A stretch of 12,692 nt of DNA from Bacteroidetes bacterium UBA5697. Its GTDB lineage: Bacteria > Bacteroidota > Bacteroidia > B-17B0 > Aurantibacillaceae. The notes beneath the pieces were generated by a model that saw nothing but the letters and a program-made list of their open reading frames with translations, was not told the DNA's origin and did not search any database. Every line of letters begins with the position of its first letter. Position 1 is the stretch's first letter. The translations under genes were made by a program, and so were the position numbers. Below, piece by piece: positions 6,995 through 12,692 of this stretch. The stretch spans positions 1 through 12,692 of the forward strand of contig DIHL01000044.1 of the NCBI GenBank assembly GCA_002420145.1, given 5' to 3'.

Positions 6995-7507
6995 ATGGAA
7001 ACTGAAGAAATTGGATATATTAGTAAAACACATGGCTTAAAAGGGCATGTTATTTTACGTTTAAATGAATTAATAAACATTGATGAAGAAGGCATTAAAT
7101 CTATTTTTTTAGATATTAATGGCTCTCAGGTTCCTTATTTTATTGAAGAATGCAGACCAAACAATACTGGTTATATTATTAAATTAGAGACGATTGACAC
7201 GGTTGATACTTCTAAAAAACTGATTGGAAAAAAAGCATTTGCATTAACGGACTTTATTTTAGAAAATGATGAATCGTTGAATGAATTTATTGGTTATGCC
7301 ATTATTGATTCGAGATTAGGCAACATTGGAAATATAGCTGATGTAGATGAAAAAACCGATAATGCCATCGTTAAAGTGATTCACCCTTCGGGAGTTGAAA
7401 TTATTTTACCTTTCAACGATGATTTTATTGTTGAAATTGATGATGATTTAAAAACCATTGAATTTAATGCTCCTGAAGGTTTAATTGAAATGTATCTACA
7501 ATCTTAA
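6995..7507 (+). CDS. rimM: Ribosome maturation factor RimM
   Basis: RimM binds ribosomal protein S19 and the 30S head and is needed for efficient 16S rRNA processing and late 30S assembly. The 170-residue product has normal length. Its N-terminal beta-barrel opens with GYISKTHGLKGHVILRL (7-23). A linker near 76-100 (LIGKKAFALTDFILE) leads to a C-terminal PRC-like barrel with GYAIID and LGNIG (100-112), then LPFNDDFIVEID (138-149) and the terminal PEGLIEMY (160-167). The start codon comes 1 nt after the previous stop. In many bacteria rimM follows rpsP and precedes trmD; here neither is present, and rimM ends the aroC-gltP-TRIC run. The gene appears intact. Confidence 0.95.
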   Translation: METEEIGYISKTHGLKGHVILRLNELINIDEEGIKSIFLDINGSQVPYFIEECRPNNTGYIIKLETIDTVDTSKKLIGKKAFALTDFILENDESLNEFIGYAIIDSRLGNIGNIADVDEKTDNAIVKVIHPSGVEIILPFNDDFIVEIDDDLKTIEFNAPEGLIEMYLQS

Positions 7508-7572
7508 CGTCACCGAATTCTTACCTATTATTACTTCATCTTGTTACCTTTTACAAACTCAAATGAGCTGTC

Positions 7573-7597
7573 CGTGAACTCGTTTCGACTATTCACG
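7573..7597 (+). other. Inverted repeat downstream of rimM, possible hairpin
   Basis: CGTGAA at 7573-7578 pairs with TTCACG at 7592-7597 around a 13-nt loop, and TCG-TTT-CGA inside the loop could add three pairs. It lies 65 bp after the rimM stop in the 213-bp spacer before the giant gene. There is no T-run after it, so it is not a classic intrinsic terminator, though it could still mark the operon's 3' end. I see no gene or RNA in the rest of this spacer. Confidence 0.3.
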
Positions 7598-7689
7598 AAA
7601 TTAAACCATAACTTCATCAATCTTTTATAACTTATTAAAATTTAATCTGTTAAATCAAAAATAGACTAAAATTAGATTGAGTTTTTTTA

Positions 7690-7697
7690 TATATTTG
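7690..7697 (+). promoter_or_regulatory. Candidate -7 promoter element for the giant surface protein gene
   Basis: TATATTTG is an exact match to the Bacteroidota -7 consensus TAnnTTTG. It ends 23 nt before the ATG at 7721, the same distance as the candidate upstream of aroC. The only nearby TTG (7677-7679) is 10 nt away, too close for a normal -33 box. A run of seven T lies between the two. Confidence 0.4.
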
Positions 7698-7720
7698 AAT
7701 ATCAAACATAATTACCTTTT

Positions 7721-10700
7721 ATGAAGAAATTTTTATTTTCCATTTTCATGATGAGCTTGTTTTGCTCTCAAAATTTCATCCAAGCTCAATGTTCTTTAGA
7801 TCAGGTAGGAACAAGTACCGTTGTAGCTACCTCAGCTCTATCTGATATGGCTGTAGCTCCTAATGGAACTACCTACGTTTTAGCATATAATAGCACAAGT
7901 AAAGTTATTGAATTAAGAGCCACTGCAACAATAGCTTCAACTTGGTCGTTAATAGCTACTGTACCTACAGTAACTAACACCACAGTGAAACCAGTCATAG
8001 AGATTACAAAAGCTGGAGAAATTGTGATGTTTGTTCGTGACGAAGGAAATGGAAAAGTTGGAAAAGTATACCACTCATTTGGTGGTGCTATTACTCAAAT
8101 AGGACCAGATGTTTCTACAGGACCAGCAACTGATTTAGCTATTGCATTTTCCTCAACTAACGAGATTTTTGTATCCTATACTGATGTTTCTTTATCAAAC
8201 GTTGCTGTTGTTAAAAAATGGGGCGGTGCTGCTTGGTTAGATATAGGCGCTAGCGGAATAGCATCGGGAGCATCTGTAGCTCATTATAATTCATTAATCA
8301 TAGATAAAACAAACACACCTGTTATTGCTTATCAAGACTTAGGCGCAAGTAATAAAATAACTATTAGAAAATATAATGGAGCTGCATGGGTAACTTTATC
8401 AACAGTAAGTTCTGGTTCTACTACAAACTCTAAACTAAAATGTGCTAATAACGGAAACTATTATCTTGGCTATGTAGAAGGAACAAATGCAATTGTTCAA
8501 ATGTATAATGGTTCTGTTTGGGTACCACTAGGCTCTCCGATTCCAGGATTATTAGCAACTTCTGATTTATATGACATGGAATTAGACCCAGCTGATGTTC
8601 CTTTTATGATTGGCACCGAATCTGGAAATGCTTATGTTGTTGCTTATAAATATAATGGTGGAGCTTCTTGGATGCAAGTACCTGCAGGTTTTATAAATGC
8701 GGCAAACTCCTCTAATACTAATATTTCTTTTGATAGTAAAGGCGCCCCTTATTTTGCGTATGTTGATATTCCAACAAACAATACGATTAATGTTAAAACC
8801 TTATCTCTTCTTTCGTCTATTACTACGCAACCTGCCTCAACCCTTGTTTGTAACGGAAATTCAGGAGGTATGTTAGTTGCAGTTAGTGGAACTTACACAC
8901 CAACTTTTCAATGGCAAATTGGAACAACAGGTTACTATTTAAATGCCATATCACCATACGAAACAGCAACAACAAGTAATGTATCTTTTATCGCAGTTCC
9001 AAGTATGAATCAAGATAAAATTAGATGCGTTGTGAACTATGGTTGCAGGAACGCTATTTCAAATACAGCAACATTAACTGTATCCTCTCCCTCAGTATCA
9101 TTAACAAAAACCGACGCAAGTTGTTTCGGTATATGTGATGGCTCTATAAATGCTAATACAATTGCAGGAAATGGACCATATGTATACTCTTGGACACCCA
9201 ACGTAGGTTCTAGTGCTACTGTAACAGGATTGTGCGCTGGTAATTATACAGCAACTAGTACTGATATTAATGGGTGTGTTGGTTCCTCTGTTATAAATGT
9301 CAATTCTCCTTCAGGGATTAGTAGTTCTGTTTCGGGAAATTTAAATATATGTAACGGAACTAGCACTACACTAACCGTAAATGCTGCGGGAGGTACCGCA
9401 CCTTATACATTTACTTGGACTCCTGGCGCTACTTTAAGCTCAACAAATACCCCCGTAGTTGTTGCCTCTCCAACAGCGACTACAATTTATAGTGCAACTA
9501 CAATTGACGCAAATGGATGTACAAAAACATTTTCAGTAACCGTAAACGTCAATGCACTTCCTTCTATAACAGTTAACAATCCTACAATCTGTATTGGCAG
9601 TGCTGCTACTTTAACAGCAACCGGAGCTCATACCTATACTTGGAATCCTGGCAACTTAATTGGCGATATTCAAAGCGTTTCACCTAGTTCAACAACGACT
9701 TATACTGTTGCCGCAACCAATACATTAACTGGATGCACTAATACAACAACGGCATTAGTTACTGTAAATTCATTACCTATTGCTAATGCTGGACCAACTG
9801 CAACATTAACCTGTGCTAATACAACCACTACTTTAGCTGGTTCTGGTGGAACAACTTATTTATGGACAGGACCTGGAATTGTTAGTGGAGCTACAACCGC
9901 AAATCCCACTGTGAATTTACCTGGCACTTATAGTTTGCAAGTAACATCTGCTGGCTGTTCCTCTACAATATCTACCGTTTCAGTTTCGCAAGACATAACA
10001 ACACCAAATCCAACTGCTAGTAATGTTGGAGTATTGACGTGTACAACATTAACAGTTACTTTAACTGGCGGTCCTTCAACGGGAGTTACCTATCAATGGA
10101 CTGGGCCAGGATTTAGTGGAGCAACAACAAATCAAAACGCATTTGCTACTGCTCCTGGAGCATACACTTTAACAGTTACTGATTTTTCAAATGGCTGTAC
10201 AAATTCGGCGATAACAAGTGTTACACAAGATACAACTACGCCTATAGCTACTGCAAGTTCAACTGGAACTTTAACATGTATAACTTCAACTGTAAATTTA
10301 AATAGCGGTGCGGCTGCAGGTGCAACTTATCTTTGGTCGGGTCCTGGAGTTTCTGGATCACCATCCTCACAAAATACAATAGCAAATGCCCCTGGTATTT
10401 ATACTGTGGATGTTACTAATTCAGCGTCTGGATGTTCAAGTACTGCAACTACAGCCGTAACTCAAAACACAACAACTCCTATAGCTACAGCAAGCACATC
10501 TGGAACTTTAACATGTGTTACTTCAACGGTAATTTTAAATAGCGGTGCGGTAGCAGGTGCAACTTATCTTTGGTCGGGTCCAAGCGTTTCTGGATTACCA
10601 TCCTCACAAAACACAATAGCAAATGCTCCTGGTATTTATACTGTAGATGTTACTAATTCAGCATCTGGATGTTTAAGTACTGCAACTACAGCCGTAACTC

Positions 10701-12692
10701 AAAACACTACAACTCCTATAGCTACTGCAAGCACATCTGGAACTTTAACCTGTATAACTTCAACTGTAACTTTAAATAGCGGTGCAGCAGCAGGTGCAAC
10801 TTATCTTTGGTCGGGTCCAGGTGTTTCGGGGTCACCATCCTCACAAAATACAATAGCAAATGCTCCTGGTATTTATACTGTGGATGTTACTAATACAGCA
10901 TCTGGATGTTTAAGTACTGCAACGACAGCCGTAACTCAAAACACAACGGCACCAACTGGTGTAAATGCTGGGGCTGACCAAACTTTATCTTGTTCTAGTC
11001 CATCTGTAACTTTAATCGGAGGCGTTTCTTCTCCAACAAATGCAGCTATTAGCTGGACAGGCTTAAGCGTTTGTGGAACTTCTAATACAGCAATCACCTC
11101 AGCTTGTGCTGCCGATATATATACATTAACTGCAACTGATCCATCAAACGGATGCTCTTCATTTGATTTAGTAGAAGTGTTTGCTAATGCAGGTGCTCCC
11201 TTAATTAGTGCATCTTCAACTACAACTTTAGATTGCATCACTACTAATGCTAATATTATTGCAACTACTACAACCAGCCCCGTTTCATATAACTGGACTG
11301 GCTCAGGAATTATTTCCGGTTCAACTAGTTCAACTGCTACTGTGAATCAACCGGGAACTTATACTGTTACCGTTACTGACCTCATCAATAGTTGTTCTAC
11401 AACTTCTATTGTTACAGTTAATCAAGACATTGCATTGCCGTCTATTACGATTACAGTGTCGTCTTCGGTTATTTGCTCTGGTAGCTCGGCTGCAATGACT
11501 GCAACTGGAGCAAATAGTTATAACTGGTCTCCTGGCGGACAAACTACCAATAGTGTTTCTGTTTCTCCAACAAGTACAACTAATTACATCATTACAGGTA
11601 CTGGCTTAAATGGTTGTACAAATACTGCTAACCAGAGTATTATTGTAAACCCTTTACCTCCTGTTTCTATAAATGGTAGTACTAATATTTGTAAGGGCTC
11701 AACAACAACATTGTTTGCTTTTGGTGCAACTTCTTATACTTGGAATTCAGGAGTTAATACAACGTCAATAAGTGTTTCTCCTACGCTAACAACTACTTAT
11801 TCTTTGACAGGAGAAGATTCAAATGGATGTATTAATACTTCAACTACTACTGTAAATATAGTTGCCGCTAAAAACATTTCGGGTGTCATTACAAATACAG
11901 CAGGCACTTCATCGGGAGACTTAATTTTGTACAAATACAGTCCAGGATTAAGTATGTGGGATTCTATTACTACAGTTCCGTTATCAAGTTCTTATTCATT
12001 TACAAATATTGATAGTTCATTATATGTCATCAGAGCCATTCCAACAGCAACCAACATTCAGGTTACTTATGCCGATAGTGCTACTACATGGCAAAATGCA
12101 ACTATAATTAACCATGGCTGTACCAATAATACTAGTCAAAATATCAAATTAATTCCTTTAGATACTTTAGGAGGAGGTCCTGGTATTTTAACTGGATTTA
12201 TTATTCAAGATGATGGATTTGGAGCAAGAATGAGTAATGAATTTAAACCAATGGTCCCTGGTAATCCAATAGGCGGAATTGTTGTAAAAGGCGGAAGAAA
12301 CCCAGGAGGAAGTATGTTTACACAAACGACAACTGATGGTGCTACAGGCGGTTATACATTAACAAATATTCCATTAAGTTCAGGTTCTGACCATTATTTT
12401 ATTTATGTAGATATACCGGGACTTGATACAAGTGCCAGTTATCATAAAGTCATAACCACTACAAATTCTATACACCAAAACTTAAATTGGTCCGTTGATT
12501 CTATGTACATCAAACCAATTGGCGAGATTACAACTATTAAAAACAATAATAGTTTATTACATAACTCAATTTCTGTGTTCCCTAATCCTGCCTCTAGTTT
12601 TGTAAATATTCAATATGAATTAATACAATCAGCTAATGTTCAAATTGAATTATATGATATTATTGGAAATAAAATTCAAGATATATCTCCAA
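7721..12692 (+). CDS. Giant multidomain secreted protein with T9SS C-terminal sorting domain (3' end missing)
   Basis: The frame stays open for 1657 codons to the right edge. MKKFLFSIFMMSLFCSQNFIQA (1-22) is a signal peptide, with cleavage likely before Gln23. Residues about 25-362 form repeating blades: aromatic KKWGGAAW/YNGAAW/YNGSVW/YNGGASW motifs near 165, 217, 261 and 311, each followed by a segment such as GAPYFAYVD, suggest a beta-propeller. An Ig-like domain (about 367-457) and a SprB-type repeat (about 458-530, with CFGICDGS, GPYVYSWTP and GNYTATSTD) come next. About eleven Ig/PKD-like repeats of 70-82 residues follow, to about 1382; most carry a cysteine pair and a Tyr/Thr-x-Trp core. 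Residues 1383-1610 look like two carboxypeptidase-regulatory/transthyretin-like beta domains. SISVFPNPASSFVNI (Pro-Asn-Pro at 1621-1623) opens a type A T9SS sorting domain, of which roughly 30-45 residues are missing. The composition is very rich in Thr and Ser. An adhesin or surface-structure role is likely; the ligand is unknown. Confidence 0.9.
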   Translation, partial: MKKFLFSIFMMSLFCSQNFIQAQCSLDQVGTSTVVATSALSDMAVAPNGTTYVLAYNSTSKVIELRATATIASTWSLIATVPTVTNTTVKPVIEITKAGEIVMFVRDEGNGKVGKVYHSFGGAITQIGPDVSTGPATDLAIAFSSTNEIFVSYTDVSLSNVAVVKKWGGAAWLDIGASGIASGASVAHYNSLIIDKTNTPVIAYQDLGASNKITIRKYNGAAWVTLSTVSSGSTTNSKLKCANNGNYYLGYVEGTNAIVQMYNGSVWVPLGSPIPGLLATSDLYDMELDPADVPFMIGTESGNAYVVAYKYNGGASWMQVPAGFINAANSSNTNISFDSKGAPYFAYVDIPTNNTINVKTLSLLSSITTQPASTLVCNGNSGGMLVAVSGTYTPTFQWQIGTTGYYLNAISPYETATTSNVSFIAVPSMNQDKIRCVVNYGCRNAISNTATLTVSSPSVSLTKTDASCFGICDGSINANTIAGNGPYVYSWTPNVGSSATVTGLCAGNYTATSTDINGCVGSSVINVNSPSGISSSVSGNLNICNGTSTTLTVNAAGGTAPYTFTWTPGATLSSTNTPVVVASPTATTIYSATTIDANGCTKTFSVTVNVNALPSITVNNPTICIGSAATLTATGAHTYTWNPGNLIGDIQSVSPSSTTTYTVAATNTLTGCTNTTTALVTVNSLPIANAGPTATLTCANTTTTLAGSGGTTYLWTGPGIVSGATTANPTVNLPGTYSLQVTSAGCSSTISTVSVSQDITTPNPTASNVGVLTCTTLTVTLTGGPSTGVTYQWTGPGFSGATTNQNAFATAPGAYTLTVTDFSNGCTNSAITSVTQDTTTPIATASSTGTLTCITSTVNLNSGAAAGATYLWSGPGVSGSPSSQNTIANAPGIYTVDVTNSASGCSSTATTAVTQNTTTPIATASTSGTLTCVTSTVILNSGAVAGATYLWSGPSVSGLPSSQNTIANAPGIYTVDVTNSASGCLSTATTAVTQNTTTPIATASTSGTLTCITSTVTLNSGAAAGATYLWSGPGVSGSPSSQNTIANAPGIYTVDVTNTASGCLSTATTAVTQNTTAPTGVNAGADQTLSCSSPSVTLIGGVSSPTNAAISWTGLSVCGTSNTAITSACAADIYTLTATDPSNGCSSFDLVEVFANAGAPLISASSTTTLDCITTNANIIATTTTSPVSYNWTGSGIISGSTSSTATVNQPGTYTVTVTDLINSCSTTSIVTVNQDIALPSITITVSSSVICSGSSAAMTATGANSYNWSPGGQTTNSVSVSPTSTTNYIITGTGLNGCTNTANQSIIVNPLPPVSINGSTNICKGSTTTLFAFGATSYTWNSGVNTTSISVSPTLTTTYSLTGEDSNGCINTSTTTVNIVAAKNISGVITNTAGTSSGDLILYKYSPGLSMWDSITTVPLSSSYSFTNIDSSLYVIRAIPTATNIQVTYADSATTWQNATIINHGCTNNTSQNIKLIPLDTLGGGPGILTGFIIQDDGFGARMSNEFKPMVPGNPIGGIVVKGGRNPGGSMFTQTTTDGATGGYTLTNIPLSSGSDHYFIYVDIPGLDTSASYHKVITTTNSIHQNLNWSVDSMYIKPIGEITTIKNNNSLLHNSISVFPNPASSFVNIQYELIQSANVQIELYDIIGNKIQDISP
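10241..10951 (+). repeat. Three near-identical 237-bp in-frame tandem repeats
   Basis: The units are 10241-10477, 10478-10714 and 10715-10951, each exactly 79 codons, encoding residues 841-919, 920-998 and 999-1077 of the giant protein. Each begins PIATAS and contains GATYLWSGP, SSQNTIANAPGIYTVDVTN and TATTAVTQNT. By hand alignment the proteins differ at 8 (unit 1 vs 2), 6 (1 vs 3) and 7 (2 vs 3) of 79 positions, and the DNA is also highly similar. The preceding unit (10004-10240) has the same 237-bp length but is strongly diverged. The neighbouring units are 228 bp (9776-10003) and 246 bp (10952-11197). This points to recent duplication within an older repeat array. Confidence 0.95.

Noticed and set aside
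10241..10951. The regular repeats as a CRISPR array or variable-number non-coding repeat
   Set aside because: The 237-bp period is an exact multiple of three within one open frame and each unit encodes the same beta-domain, so these are protein-coding repeats.
10936..11542. Two minus-strand open frames (10936-11241 and 11330-11542) opposite the giant gene
   Set aside because: They arise from the Thr/Ser-rich codon pattern of the plus-strand repeats. The products have biased composition and no recognisable domain.

Overview
The window reads as chromosomal DNA from a member of the Bacteroidota. It is AT-rich and shows almost no Shine-Dalgarno sequences. Matches to the Bacteroidota -7 promoter element TAnnTTTG precede several genes. 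The last gene encodes a very large secreted protein ending in a type IX secretion (T9SS) C-terminal sorting domain, a system confined to this phylum. I cannot place it below phylum with confidence.

Layout. At the left edge is the start of a minus-strand lipoprotein gene (1-92), divergent from a secreted cyclophilin-type prolyl isomerase (159-995). Next comes an S41-family peptidase gene (1111-2475) that starts at TTG. It is bracketed by short complementary end sequences that look like the two halves of one palindromic recombination site, so it may be a cassette-like insertion. On the minus strand, convergent with it, is hutI (2542-3789), the imidazolonepropionase of histidine degradation, with no other hut gene in view. 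Divergent from hutI is a tight plus-strand run that is probably one operon: aroC chorismate synthase (3863-4960), a GltP-like acidic amino-acid symporter (4999-6357), a TRIC/UPF0126 membrane protein (6367-6993) and rimM (6995-7507). The gaps within this run are 38, 9 and 1 nt.

After a 213-bp spacer, one uninterrupted reading frame runs from 7721 to the right edge (at least 1657 residues). Its product has a signal peptide, a beta-propeller-like N-terminal third, about thirteen Ig/PKD/SprB-like repeats and a C-terminal T9SS sorting domain cut by the window end. Three consecutive repeats are near-identical 237-bp tandem units (10241-10951), a recent expansion.

Most of the window is housekeeping or central metabolism (aroC, rimM, hutI, transport). 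The accessory parts are the peptidase cassette and the giant cell-surface or secreted protein. I saw no tRNA, rRNA, CRISPR array, transposase or phage gene. No gap between genes exceeds 300 bases. I found no convincing new defence or enzymatic system; the most notable items are the cassette-like boundaries of the S41 gene and the modular repeat protein.
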